64,000 bases of DNA from PALSA-612 sp035652235 (GCA_035652235.1 DASREE010000040.1:1-64000), one strand, 5' to 3'; numbered from the stretch's first letter, positions 48,232 to 56,872 are shown. Numbers and translations are program-made. Notes: a model not told the origin generated them from the sequence alone.

Positions 48232-49037
48232 CAGCTGCTCGTGGCGGCGCGGTGGCCGCTTCCGAGGTACAGGTCGTGGACGAGCTCGTTCGCCCTGATC
48301 TCCTCGGGCGTCCCCTCCACGATCACCCGCCCGTCGTGCATCATCGTCACCCGTTCTGCGACGCGCAGGGCGACGTCCATGTCGTGCTCGATCAGCAGCA
48401 GGGTGATGTTCCGATCGAGCGAGAGGAGCAGCTCCGTGAGCAGCACCCGCTCTCCTCGCGACAGGCCGGAGGCGGGCTCGTCGAGCATGAGCACGCGCGG
48501 GCTGGCCGCCAGCGCCATCGCCAGGTCGAGCTGACGGTTCTCGCCGTGCGACAGCGAGGAGACGACGTCTGCCAGCTTGTGGTCGATGGCCGCCCTCGCC
48601 GCGGCGGCGCGGGCGCGCTCGCGCATCTCCCGGTCGCGCCTCGGCGAGACGTACATGCGCAGATGGCCGCCCTCGACGCCGAGGATCGACAGGTAGATGT
48701 TGTCCTCGACGGTCAAGCCGGCGAGCACGCGCGACTGCTGGTACGTGCGCGCGAGCCCCAGGCCGGCGCGCTTGCGGGCGGGCAGGAAGGTGACGTCGTG
48801 CCCGAACAGCTCGATCGTTCCGGAGCTCGGCGGGAAGTCGCCCGCGATCACGTTGAACAGCGTCGTCTTGCCGGCGCCGTTCGGCCCCAGGATCGCGCGC
48901 CGCTCACCCGGGACGACCTCGAGGTCGACCTCCCGCAACGCGTGCAGGCCGCCGAAGCGCCGGCCGACCCTCCGCGTGCGGAGGGCCGGCACGGCGCTCG
49001 CGGCCGTCGGCGCTTCCTGTACTGCCGCCTCGGTCAA
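48231..49037 (-). CDS. livG: branched-chain-type ABC transporter ATPase LivG
   Basis: A 268-residue ABC ATPase of the LivG type. Walker A GPNGAGKTT, Q-loop LARTYQQSRVLAGLTVEDN, a degenerate signature SLSHGENRQ (instead of LSGGQQ), Walker B VLMLDEPASGLS and the switch LIEHDMD. The degenerate signature is common in LivG. TTG 49037 is the only start in reach after the livK stop (4-bp gap), so translation is probably coupled. Confidence 0.9.
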   Translation of the reverse strand: MTEAAVQEAPTAASAVPALRTRRVGRRFGGLHALREVDLEVVPGERRAILGPNGAGKTTLFNVIAGDFPPSSGTIELFGHDVTFLPARKRAGLGLARTYQQSRVLAGLTVEDNIYLSILGVEGGHLRMYVSPRRDREMRERARAAAARAAIDHKLADVVSSLSHGENRQLDLAMALAASPRVLMLDEPASGLSRGERVLLTELLLSLDRNITLLLIEHDMDVALRVAERVTMMHDGRVIVEGTPEEIRANELVHDLYLGSGHRAATSS

Positions 49038-49041
49038 GCCC

Positions 49042-50484
49042 CTACGGCAGCTTGCTGATGACCTTGGACGTGATCACGCCGTTGACGACGGCCCGCTCCT
49101 TGCCGGCCCACGGCAGGGACCGCTTCTTGCACGGCGGGAACGTGCGCCCCGGAGGAGGCGTGCTCGAGCTGAACGTGCCGCCGAACGTCTGGTCGACCTT
49201 CGGCACGTACGCGATCGTGCGGATGTTCAGCTTGCCGTTGTCCAGGTAGAGCTGCTGGACGAACTGATCCTGGATCGCGTTGCGGTTCTTGTCGAGGCTG
49301 ATCGTCCCGTAGCCCGCGTGGAGCACGACCTTGGACAGCGCCTTCCACAGCGGCTTCGGGGACGGGTCGCCCTTCGTCTGCCTGAGCGCGATCGTCAGCG
49401 CCCAGGCCGCGTTGAAGTAGTTGTACAGGAAGCCGTCCGCGGCACCAGACGCAGTCGAGCCGGGGAACGGCGGGTCCTTCTTGTACCACCTGTCGACGAT
49501 GGCGGCGTACTTCTTGGCGGCAGCCGTCTTCAGGTCACCGGCCGTTCCGAAGCCGCCGACCAGCGCGTTCGCCACGCGCGTGCCGAGGGCCTGGAAGCTG
49601 CCGGGGACACCCCAGAACAGGTTCCCGGCGAACTGCTTGCCGTCGAGCGGCCCGTACGCCTGCTCGAACGCCTTCAGCGACGGGATCAGGCCGGAGCCGC
49701 CGACCGCCCAGAAGTAGCCGTCGACCTGACTCGGCGGCGGCAGCTGACGCACGAACGACGAGTAGTCGGTCGTGTTCAGCGGCGGGAACGACCGCGCCGT
49801 GATCTTGCCGCCCACGGCGCAGAACTCCGCGATGAACCCGGCTGCGGAGGTCCAGGCGAAGCTGTAGTCGTCCATGATCGCGGCCGCCTTCCGCCAGTGC
49901 TCGAGGCGGTAGGCGATGTCGGCCGTGCCCGCGTTCCACTGCGCGCCGTCCCCGTTGAAGCGGAAGAAGTTGGGCGCCCTGACCTTCAGCGTCGTGTCCT
50001 GCGCGCCCGCCGTGCCGTTGATGAACGTCCACTGCGGGTGCGCCTTCGCGTAGTTGGCGACGGCGATCGACTCGTCGCCGGACAGCGGTCCGATGAGCAC
50101 GTTCGCGTGCAGCTGCTCCATCAGCCGCCGCGTCTCCTTGATCGCCGTGTCCGCCCGGTCGTTCCCGCACCCGTAGCCGACCACCGACACCGGGTGGCCG
50201 TCCAGGTTGCCGGTCGTCATGCCGGCCGAACCCTTGTTCGGGTCCTTCGGCTTCATGCCGGGGATGTACTGCGCGAGCGCCGCCTGGGCACCCTCGATGT
50301 CGCGCTCGTACCAGGCTCCGAACGCCCCCTGGCAGTCGGTCAGGATCCCGATCCTGACGGGCGTGGCGGCGCCGCTTCTCCCGACGGCCGTCGTCGCCAC
50401 GATCCCCGCCGCAGCGGCTGCGACGGCGAGCGACGTGCCGGCCCGCAGCCAGAAGCGCTTGCCGCGCTTCTTGAGATAGTCCAT
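49042..50484 (-). CDS. livK: ABC transporter substrate-binding protein, Leu/Ile/Val-type (periplasmic-binding-protein fold I)
   Basis: A 480-residue binding protein, longer than E. coli LivK (about 370). A basic start (MDYLKKRGKRFW) and hydrophobic segment form the signal; no lipobox is obvious. The domain begins PVRIGILTDCQGAFGAWYERDIEG. Four internal cysteines (GYGCGNDR, EFCAVGG, PPCKK, TDCQG) may form disulfides. GGGAGGG 6 bp before ATG 50484 is a strong RBS. The substrate is not deducible; branched-chain-type binding proteins also bind amides, urea and aromatic or organic acids. A GGGTCG-N4-CGACCC palindrome at 50569-50584 lies upstream. Confidence 0.85.
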   Translation of the reverse strand: MDYLKKRGKRFWLRAGTSLAVAAAAAGIVATTAVGRSGAATPVRIGILTDCQGAFGAWYERDIEGAQAALAQYIPGMKPKDPNKGSAGMTTGNLDGHPVSVVGYGCGNDRADTAIKETRRLMEQLHANVLIGPLSGDESIAVANYAKAHPQWTFINGTAGAQDTTLKVRAPNFFRFNGDGAQWNAGTADIAYRLEHWRKAAAIMDDYSFAWTSAAGFIAEFCAVGGKITARSFPPLNTTDYSSFVRQLPPPSQVDGYFWAVGGSGLIPSLKAFEQAYGPLDGKQFAGNLFWGVPGSFQALGTRVANALVGGFGTAGDLKTAAAKKYAAIVDRWYKKDPPFPGSTASGAADGFLYNYFNAAWALTIALRQTKGDPSPKPLWKALSKVVLHAGYGTISLDKNRNAIQDQFVQQLYLDNGKLNIRTIAYVPKVDQTFGGTFSSSTPPPGRTFPPCKKRSLPWAGKERAVVNGVITSKVISKLP

Positions 50485-50568
50485 GCCCTCCCTCACTTTC
50501 GCTCGTGTCTTGGCATTCCCGTCCGGTCGCCCGTGGCGACCGGGCGCTCTGAGCGCCGTGCACAACAT

Positions 50569-50584
50569 GGGTCGCATCCGACCC
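50569..50584. repeat. inverted repeat upstream of livK
   Basis: GGGTCG, CATC, CGACCC: a perfect 6-bp inverted repeat 85 bp upstream of the livK start, in a 166-bp gap inside the otherwise tightly packed transporter operon. It may be an operator for separate livK expression or a processing hairpin. Confidence 0.35.
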
Positions 50585-50650
50585 GGGAGAGTGCCCTCGT
50601 GACGTCCTCCTTTCCCTCGAGTGTCACCCGCCGTGGAGCGAGCCGTTCGG

Positions 50651-51700
50651 TCACCCCGCCCCTGCCTCCACGGGCGCCGCCCGGGCGCCTCGCCGCAGCT
50701 GCTCCTTGACGAAGCCCCACATCCCGATCAGGCCCCCGGGCGACACGACGATGATGGCGAGGAAGATCAGGCCGATCACGGTGTTGAACGTCCCTCCGAT
50801 CCACGGCACCTCGACGTCGCGGATCTGGTTGTTGATCTCGACGAAGGCGAAGGCGCCCACGAAGGCGCCTTCGATCCTGTACAGGCCCCCGATGACGCAC
50901 AGCGTGAGCAGATCGAGCACCGCCGTCAGGTTGATGGTCGCTGGGTCGATGTGCCCGTTCCACCAGACGAAGAGGACACCGGCGAGCGAGGCGAGGAACG
51001 ACGAGAACGCGAACGCGAGCGTCCGGTGGAGCGACACGTTGTACCCGAGCGAGCTCATCTTCACGGGGTCGTCGCGGATCCCCTGCAGCGCGATCCCGAA
51101 CGGCGTGCGCACGATGTAGCGGATGAGCGCGTACACGGCGAGCGCCACGACGAAGGACAGGTAGTAGAGACGGTTGGCGTGGTGCTGGACGTCGCCGCCG
51201 AGGAAACCCGGCGCCCGCTGGTAGATGTTGCTGATGCCGCTGAAGCCGGACAGCAGCGTCACCTGCCCGAAGAAGTAGTTGCAGAGCACGGCGAACGTGA
51301 GCGTGATCATCAGGAAGTAGATGCCGGCGCTGCGGCTCGCGAGCGCACCGAAGATCAGCCCGATCACCGTCGCGAACGTGATCCCGAGCAGGATCCCGAT
51401 CCACGGGTTCCAGCCGAGGTTGAGACCCTTCGTGTTGCCGGAGGCGACGTTCGTGACGACGTTGCCGAGCACGAAGCCCGAGATGCCGAAGAGCGACACC
51501 TGCGCGAGCGACACCATCCCCGCGTAGGCGGAGAGGAAGATCATGCTCATCGCCAGGACCGCGTACCAGAACACCTGCGTGAGCACGAAGCTGACCCAGT
51601 AGTTGCTGAAGACGAACGGGCCCAAGGCGAGCACGACGACGACGACCAGGGCGACCGTCCGCTCGATCCGGGAGCCGAGGTCGACGCCGAGCCAGGTCAC
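50651..51700 (-). CDS. livM: branched-chain-type ABC transporter permease LivM
   Basis: A 349-residue permease with about nine hydrophobic segments. Family motifs: SMIFLSAYAGMVSLAQVSLFGISGFVLG, SAGIYFLMITLTFAVL and the EAA-like loop RDDPVKMSSLGYNVSLHR. GTG 51700 overlaps the livH stop (GTGA, 51697-51700). Together with LivH it forms the membrane channel of the importer. Confidence 0.92.
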   Translation of the reverse strand: MTWLGVDLGSRIERTVALVVVVVLALGPFVFSNYWVSFVLTQVFWYAVLAMSMIFLSAYAGMVSLAQVSLFGISGFVLGNVVTNVASGNTKGLNLGWNPWIGILLGITFATVIGLIFGALASRSAGIYFLMITLTFAVLCNYFFGQVTLLSGFSGISNIYQRAPGFLGGDVQHHANRLYYLSFVVALAVYALIRYIVRTPFGIALQGIRDDPVKMSSLGYNVSLHRTLAFAFSSFLASLAGVLFVWWNGHIDPATINLTAVLDLLTLCVIGGLYRIEGAFVGAFAFVEINNQIRDVEVPWIGGTFNTVIGLIFLAIIVVSPGGLIGMWGFVKEQLRRGARAAPVEAGAG

Positions 51701-52812
51701 GCCGCCCTCCCGAACAGGCCGAGCGGGCGGAGCGCGAGCACGATCGCGAGCAGCGCGAAGGTGAAGATGATCGAGTACTGCGTGCAGCAGTTGTCCCCGA
51801 TCGTCGGCAGATACGTCGCCGAGAAGGAGGTCACGAACCCGTACAGGATCGCGCCGACGGCCGCCCCGCCCAGCGAGCCCATGCCGCCGATGATGACGAC
51901 GACGAGCGAGTTGAGCAGCCAGTTGCCGTCCACCTCGGGGGCCAGGCTCGCGAACGAGCCGCCGACGCCTCCGCCGAAGCCGGCCAGGAAGCCGCCGACG
52001 AGGAACGCCAGGGCGAAGACGAGCTGGATGTTGATCCCGAGCGCGGAGACCATCTGCCTGTCGTCGACGCCCGCCCGGATGATCATCCCGGTCCGCGTCT
52101 TGTGCAGCCACAGCCACAGGCACAGGCCGATGACGACCGCGATCCCGAGGATCACGAGCCGGAAGACCGAGTAGTGGACCCCGAGGACGTAGCTGTAGTA
52201 GATCTTCCCGGGCGCCGAGATGTCCTCGGAGATGCCACCGAAGTGGGCGATCATCTGGTCGGCGGCGATGAACGAGATCGCGATCGTGATCAGCGCCTGC
52301 CGGAGGTCCTGGCCCTGGTTCCAGCGCAGGAGGAGCTGCTGGCCGGCGACGGCGGCGAGGCCCACGATCGCGCCGCCGATGACGAGCGTCGCAAGCCACA
52401 CGCCGATCGACACCTGCGAGGGATCGATGCCGCCGCCGACGCTCGAGTTCACGGCGCCGCCCACGAACTGCTCCTCGTAGTGCAGCGCGATGTAGCCTCC
52501 GAGCAGGAAGAGCGAGCCGTGCGCCATGTTCACGACGCGCATCAGGCCGAAGATGAGCGTGAAGCCGCTCGCGACGATGAAGTAGAGGCCGGCGATGGTG
52601 AGCGCGTCGAACGTGGTCGTGAGCAGGGCGCCCGGGTTGTCCACCGCCGAGCCGACGAGCGTGCTGTTCGCCAGGAACAGGATCCAGACGGCGACGAAGA
52701 CGAGGCCGCCGGCCATGATGAAGAAGGGCAGCCGCTGGAGCAGCTCCCCGCGCGAGCGGGGCAGCCACGCCGCGAGCGCAGACGGCGCGCCGACTTCCGA
52801 GTGCACGACCAT
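51697..52812 (-). CDS. livH: branched-chain-type ABC transporter permease LivH
   Basis: A 371-residue permease. The family start (TFDALTIAGLYFIVASGFTLIFGLMRVVNMAHGSLF in pieces: GLYFIVASGFTLIFG, MRVVNMAHGS) is clear, as is the loop MIIRAGVDDRQMVSALGIN. It carries an N-terminal extension of about 60 residues with one extra hydrophobic segment. It starts 2 bp after the VOC gene stop, so the VOC protein heads the operon. Confidence 0.92.
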   Translation of the reverse strand: MVVHSEVGAPSALAAWLPRSRGELLQRLPFFIMAGGLVFVAVWILFLANSTLVGSAVDNPGALLTTTFDALTIAGLYFIVASGFTLIFGLMRVVNMAHGSLFLLGGYIALHYEEQFVGGAVNSSVGGGIDPSQVSIGVWLATLVIGGAIVGLAAVAGQQLLLRWNQGQDLRQALITIAISFIAADQMIAHFGGISEDISAPGKIYYSYVLGVHYSVFRLVILGIAVVIGLCLWLWLHKTRTGMIIRAGVDDRQMVSALGINIQLVFALAFLVGGFLAGFGGGVGGSFASLAPEVDGNWLLNSLVVVIIGGMGSLGGAAVGAILYGFVTSFSATYLPTIGDNCCTQYSIIFTFALLAIVLALRPLGLFGRAA

Positions 52813-52814
52813 CG

Positions 52815-53288
52815 CTAGCCCCTCGTTCCGGTGTACAGCGTCGCCTCCCTCGCCTCGCCGACCTGCGGCACCTCGTCGTCGAGGCGGCCGAGCTCGGCGA
52901 CGAGGTCGGGGTTGAGCGCCGACACGTCCGGCCAGTCGATCTCGACGAGGTTGCCGGCCGGGTCGCGCAGGTACATCTGCACCCAGCCGGCCGGGTGCGT
53001 GCGCACCGCCTGGTGGAAGGTCTCCCCGTCGAGCAGGCCGAGCTCCTTCGCCCTCCGGTACGCCGTCTCGAAGTCGTCCACGTCGAACCCGTAGTGGTGC
53101 GCTCGAGGCGCGCGCTCGGCGCTGCGGAACAGGTGCAGCTGCTGGTCGCCGACCCGGAACCAGATCACCTCCTCCTGGAACCTCGGCGTCGGCACACGCT
53201 CGAGCCCGAACAGCTCCTCGTAGAAGCGCGCCGAGGCCTCCAAGTCGACGGCGTGAATCGAGACGTGGTTGACCCTCGTCGCGCGCAC
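52815..53288 (-). CDS. VOC-superfamily protein (glyoxalase/dioxygenase-like)
   Basis: A 157-residue vicinal-oxygen-chelate protein with the typical VNHVSIHAVDLEASARFYEELFG opening (metal His in NHVS), a second His in HYGFDV and a Glu in NLVEIDWPD. This pattern fits a metal-dependent lyase, epimerase or ring-cleaving dioxygenase, without saying which. It is the first gene of the livHMKGF operon and divergent from a LysR regulator, so its substrate may be related to the transported compound. Confidence 0.8.
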   Translation of the reverse strand: MRATRVNHVSIHAVDLEASARFYEELFGLERVPTPRFQEEVIWFRVGDQQLHLFRSAERAPRAHHYGFDVDDFETAYRRAKELGLLDGETFHQAVRTHPAGWVQMYLRDPAGNLVEIDWPDVSALNPDLVAELGRLDDEVPQVGEAREATLYTGTRG

Positions 53289-53352
53289 CGGAACGATGAT
53301 CTTAGGAACCTCGGGGCCGATAACGCAACGCGGTTCGGCGCTCTCATGCTAA

Positions 53353-53358
53353 TAGCCT
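53353..53358 (+). promoter_or_regulatory. -10 element of the LysR gene (leaderless)
   Basis: TAGCCT followed by a 6-bp spacer and ATG 53365. The 76-bp divergent region between the LysR and VOC genes also holds the likely LysR-binding site. Confidence 0.45.
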
Positions 53359-53364
53359 GTGCCT

Positions 53365-54264
53365 ATGGACCTCCGCCGCCTGTCCTCGTTCCTCGTCCTC
53401 GTCGACGAGGGCTCGTTCACGCGAGCCGCGCGCCGGCTCGGCATCACGCAGCCGTCGCTCTCCCAGCAGATCCGCACGCTCGAGGCCGAGGTCGGCGGTC
53501 CGCTCGTCGAGCGGCTGGCCAAGGGGATCCGCCTGACGGCCGCGGGGAAGGCGCTGCTGCCAGAGGCGCGGGCGGCGGTGCGGGCGGCGGAGCGGGCGGG
53601 GACGGCGGCGCGCATGGCGCTCGGGCTGGAGGCAGGTGAGCTGGAGGTGGCGACCCTGCTCTCCTTCACCGTCGGCATCCTGCCGCAGGCGATCATGCGC
53701 TGGCACGCGCGCTACCCGGACATGCGCGTGCGGATGCTCGAGTACACGCACCGCGGCCTGCTCGAGGAGAGCGTGCGGGCGGGAGCCGGCGACATCGCCC
53801 TCGGGCCGAAGCCGGCGAGCTGGGACGGCGCCGCCGAGTCGCTCGGCTACGAGGAGCTGGTCGTCATCCTGCCGCACTCGGACCCGCTCGCGGGCCGGCC
53901 GACGCTGCCGCTGGCCGCACTCGCAGACCGGCTCTGGATCCTCTTCCAGCCCGGGCACGGCCTCACCGACGTCGTCGTCACCGCCTGCCGGGCAGCGGGC
54001 TTCCAGCCCCGCGTGGGCGTGCGTACGACGCAGGTCGCCGCCGCCGCCAGCCTCGCCGCCGCCGGGCTCGGCCCGGCGATCGTGCCCGACAACGTCATCT
54101 CGCCGGGGCTCGACGCGAGCGTCGTCCGGCTCGACCCACCGCTCGTCCGCGAGCTCGCCGCCTACACGAGGTCCGAGTGGTCGCCGCTCGCGGCGACCTT
54201 CCTCGAGGCCCTGCGCGAGGGGAGCTGGAAGCGGCACCCCGGCCCCGAAGCCGTCCAGCTGTGA
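53365..54264 (+). CDS. LysR-family transcriptional regulator
   Basis: A 299-residue LysR protein: N-terminal winged HTH (LSSFLVLVDEGSFTRAARRLGITQPSLSQQIRTLE in pieces: GSFTRAARRLGITQPSLSQQI) and a C-terminal periplasmic-binding-like effector domain. ATG 53365 is preferred over a GTG 6 bp upstream because of the TAGCCT -10. It is divergent from the VOC-liv operon and 84 bp upstream of a LarA-like gene, so it likely controls one or both in response to an organic-acid-like ligand. Confidence 0.9.
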   Translation: MDLRRLSSFLVLVDEGSFTRAARRLGITQPSLSQQIRTLEAEVGGPLVERLAKGIRLTAAGKALLPEARAAVRAAERAGTAARMALGLEAGELEVATLLSFTVGILPQAIMRWHARYPDMRVRMLEYTHRGLLEESVRAGAGDIALGPKPASWDGAAESLGYEELVVILPHSDPLAGRPTLPLAALADRLWILFQPGHGLTDVVVTACRAAGFQPRVGVRTTQVAAAASLAAAGLGPAIVPDNVISPGLDASVVRLDPPLVRELAAYTRSEWSPLAATFLEALREGSWKRHPGPEAVQL

Positions 54265-54348
54265 GCTGGGCCGCCGGCGCCGACCGCCGCCGCCCGATCT
54301 GGGGCAGAATGGTCGAGGAGCCGGAGTTCACGTCGAGGGGAGGATCCG

Positions 54349-55752
54349 TTGTACAAGGCGGTCATTCCGTACGAGTCGCTCGACCCGCTGGCGATCGGCG
54401 CGTCCGGCGACGAGAGCAAGGTGTCGCGGGAGACGCTCGAGCTCGAGATCGCGGAGGAGAACCTGCTCGCGGCGATCTACCCGGAGGAGCCGGACCCGGT
54501 CGCGGACGCGACGGAGGCGGCGCGCCTGGCGCTCGAGCAGCCCGTGTCGGGGCCGAGGTTCTCCGAGCTGCTCGAGTCTGCGACGCGCGTCGCGATCGTG
54601 ATCGACAACCAGTTCCGCCCCACGCCGCAGTCGAAGCTCCTTCCCGCCGTCCTCGACGCCGTCGAGGCGGCTGGGAAGCCGGCGGTGATGGTGTGCGCGA
54701 ACGGCAAGGTCTTCCCCATGTCCGAGTCGGACATCGAGCAGAAGATCGGCCGGGACAACCTGGCGCGTATGGAGCGGCTCGGGATCGAGTTCTTCCAGAA
54801 CGACCCGCGCAACGCCGAGCTCTACACCTACGTCGGCGTCTCCTCGCGCGGCACGCCCGTCTGGCTGCACCGGGAGGTGGCGGCGTGCGACCTCAAGCTC
54901 ACGATCGGGCAGGCGCAGGCGAACCACTGGGGCGCGGGCGGCGGCGGCAAGCTCATCCTCCCGGGCGTCGTCTCCGACGAGACGATCGAGTCGAACCACT
55001 GCGCCTTCGTCCCGTCGCCGCAGACGCATTACGGCGCCTACGCCGGGCCGATGCGGTCGGACATCGACGAGGTGGCGACGATGTGCGGGCTCACCTGCAC
55101 GCTCAACGTCATCCTCGACACGCACGGGCGGGTCGTCGAGGCGCTGTTCGGCTCGCACCCCGAGGCGCACCGCCGCGCGATCGAGCGCTTCAACGCCATC
55201 TACGCGTACGAGCACCCCGGCGACCGCGCGGACATCGCCGTGTGCGGGGTGTTCGCGCCCACCGACCACCTGTTCTTCCACACCGGCTGGGGCTGCATGT
55301 CGGCCGACTTCGTGCTCCGCGACGGCGGCACGATCATCTACTGCTCACCCTCGCCGGGCGTGTCGACCGCGGTGGGCGACTTCCCCGGCCTGGCGCTCAT
55401 GGACCTGATGAAGCCGTACATGCCGCCCACGCCGGAGAACTACGAGCGCGTCCTCAAGGACATCCACGCCCGCGCCATCCAGATGTGGGCGGGCTGTATC
55501 TGGGTGCCGATCTACGAGGTGATGACCCGCAAACACCTGACCATGGTCACGCTCGAGGAGAACCTGGAGATGGCGGCGGACATCGGTATCGACGCGACCA
55601 CCTCGCTCGACGAGGCGTTCGGGGCGGCGCTCGCCCGCCACGGCGAGGACGCGAAGGTGATCGTGCTCCCGTTCGCCCGCTACCAGCTGCCCCGAAACGC
55701 CGTGCGCATGCAGGCGGAGCCGCTCCGCTTCCCGCAGGAGGCCGGGGTGTAG
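54349..55752 (+). CDS. LarA/DUF2088-family protein (nickel-pincer lactate-racemase-like)
   Basis: A 467-residue member of the LarA superfamily. It has a RPTP motif (VIDNQFRPTPQS, residues about 85-96), a His/Lys segment AQANHWGAGGGGKLILPGVVSDE that matches the pincer-cofactor lysine region of LarA, and later His residues in ESNHCAF and SHPEAHRR. LarA uses a nickel-pincer nucleotide to racemise or epimerise 2-hydroxy acids. No larB/C/E cofactor genes are in the window. TTG 54349 has a GGGGAGG RBS; no ATG is near. The adjacent LysR and VOC-transporter operon suggest a hydroxy-acid pathway. Confidence 0.8.
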   Translation: MYKAVIPYESLDPLAIGASGDESKVSRETLELEIAEENLLAAIYPEEPDPVADATEAARLALEQPVSGPRFSELLESATRVAIVIDNQFRPTPQSKLLPAVLDAVEAAGKPAVMVCANGKVFPMSESDIEQKIGRDNLARMERLGIEFFQNDPRNAELYTYVGVSSRGTPVWLHREVAACDLKLTIGQAQANHWGAGGGGKLILPGVVSDETIESNHCAFVPSPQTHYGAYAGPMRSDIDEVATMCGLTCTLNVILDTHGRVVEALFGSHPEAHRRAIERFNAIYAYEHPGDRADIAVCGVFAPTDHLFFHTGWGCMSADFVLRDGGTIIYCSPSPGVSTAVGDFPGLALMDLMKPYMPPTPENYERVLKDIHARAIQMWAGCIWVPIYEVMTRKHLTMVTLEENLEMAADIGIDATTSLDEAFGAALARHGEDAKVIVLPFARYQLPRNAVRMQAEPLRFPQEAGV

Positions 55753-56063
55753 GACGGTGGAGGAACGAGCCGCTCGTCAGGCGCGACGCAGGCCAAGCGG
55801 CCGGAGCGGCGCCGGCGGCGGTGGCTCGGCAGGCGCGCCGGGCGCTCGGGCCGCGGGGCGTCGGCATCGGTTCGCGAAGTCGATTCGAAATCGGCACGCA
55901 TGCGCGCGGTGTGCGCCGCTAGCCTGACCGGTAGGGGTACGGGGTTCTCCCCCACCCTGGGTGGGGGCTCGCGGTGGACTTCGCTCGCGCCGCCGCCCTC
56001 CCCCGCCTCCCTGCCCCGCCCGGGGAGGAGCGGGCAGGGCGAGCCTCGGCCTAGACTGAGCGC
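55753..56063. other. 311-bp intergenic region with two inverted repeats
   Basis: No gene is supported. CGATTCGAAATCG (55881-55893) is a short perfect inverted repeat in a relatively AT-rich patch. CCCCCAC (55949-55955), CCTGG, GTGGGGG (55961-55967) forms a 7-bp hairpin, possibly the terminator of the LarA-like gene, preceded by a GGGTACGGGG stretch. The right end contains TAGACT (56052-56057), the -10 of the next gene. Confidence 0.45.
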
Positions 56064-56378
56064 GTGACGCAGCAGGCCGTCCGGGGCCTGACCGCTCGGG
56101 CCACCTCACCCGGGGCTCCCGCGAGCCGCGAGATCCGAGGATCGACGACGATCGTCGAGCTCCTGCGCATGTTCCCGGACGGCCAGGCGGCGCGGCTGAT
56201 GGCCCGGCTTTCGCTTCCGTGTGCGCACTGCGGCGGCGCCTTCCACGAGCCGCTCACGCTCGCCGCGAAGCGCCATCGACGCGACCCGCGCGCGATCATC
56301 GACGCCTTCCGGGCGCTGGCCGAGGGCGGACCGAGCGAGGAGCAGGTGCAGGCCGCCGCTCGGCGCGTCTCCGGCTGA
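56064..56378 (+). CDS. small DUF1858-like protein with CxxC
   Basis: A 104-residue protein. After about 25 disordered residues it contains the DUF1858-like pattern TTIVELLRMFPDGQAARLMARLSLPCAHC, with a CAHC pair in the place of the family's CxGC, followed by a helical C-terminus. DUF1858 domains are thought to bind iron, clusters or small ligands. GTG 56064 lies 6 bp after TAGACT, so it is leaderless. Nothing nearby identifies its partner. Confidence 0.6.
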   Translation: MTQQAVRGLTARATSPGAPASREIRGSTTIVELLRMFPDGQAARLMARLSLPCAHCGGAFHEPLTLAAKRHRRDPRAIIDAFRALAEGGPSEEQVQAAARRVSG

Positions 56379-56468
56379 CCACCGACGGTTCACGTCCGCC
56401 AGCGAGGTCCTGGGCGGCGTGCGCGTAGCGTCCCTTGCGCCACGACGACGAAGAGGAAGGGAGGAACG

Positions 56469-56677
56469 GTGCGAGGCGGACGGGCAAAGGAGCTGGCGCG
56501 GCGGGTCGAGGGCGGCCGCCAAGTCTCGCTCCTCTGGACCGGGCGGACGGGCGCCTGTCGGTCGTCGTCAAGGACGCGACGGGCCGACGCGTCTCACTGC
56601 CGGCGAGGAGCGACAACGCGCTCGACGTCTACTACCACCCGTACGCATACGGGCTGGACACCCCGGAGGCCGCCTGA
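56469..56677 (+). pseudogene. frameshifted small conserved protein
   Basis: A strong RBS (GGAAGGGAGG) precedes GTG 56469. The frame starts VRGGRAKELARRVEGGRQVSLLW, then loses similarity, while the -1 frame continues DGRLSVVVKDATGRRVSLPA...ALDVYYHPYAYGL to TGA 56677. Joining them at the G-run near 56536-56545 (one missing G) gives a continuous 69-residue protein resembling a small actinobacterial protein family with an ALDVFHHPYAY-type ending (recalled, not searched). Either a real one-base deletion, a sequencing error at a homopolymer or, less likely, programmed frameshifting. Function unknown. Confidence 0.6.
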
Positions 56678-56743
56678 CGCGCGCGGCCCGCCGCGCATCG
56701 ACGCGCCGCGCAGACGCCACCGCGGGCGGGCTAGACTCGCGCC

Positions 56744-56872
56744 GTGGCCGCGCTCTCCCTGCCGCTGCGGGCGCTGATCGAAGCGGGACACTCGCGTCTT
56801 TCGCCGCCCGCGGGGCGGACCGGCGGCCCCGGCAGCAGGTGCTGGCTCGGCCCCTGGAGCGGCCGGCGCTAG
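56744..56872 (+). CDS. 42-residue ORF with a leaderless promoter
   Basis: GTG 56744 lies exactly 6 bp after TAGACT (56732-56737), the pattern seen at many real genes here. It encodes 42 residues beginning MAALSLPLRALIEAGH and ends at TAG 56870-56872. I recognise no family. It lies 16 bp before the pfkB remnant and may be the stump of the first gene of a decayed operon or a short upstream ORF. Confidence 0.35.
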   Translation: MAALSLPLRALIEAGHSRLSPPAGRTGGPGSRCWLGPWSGRR

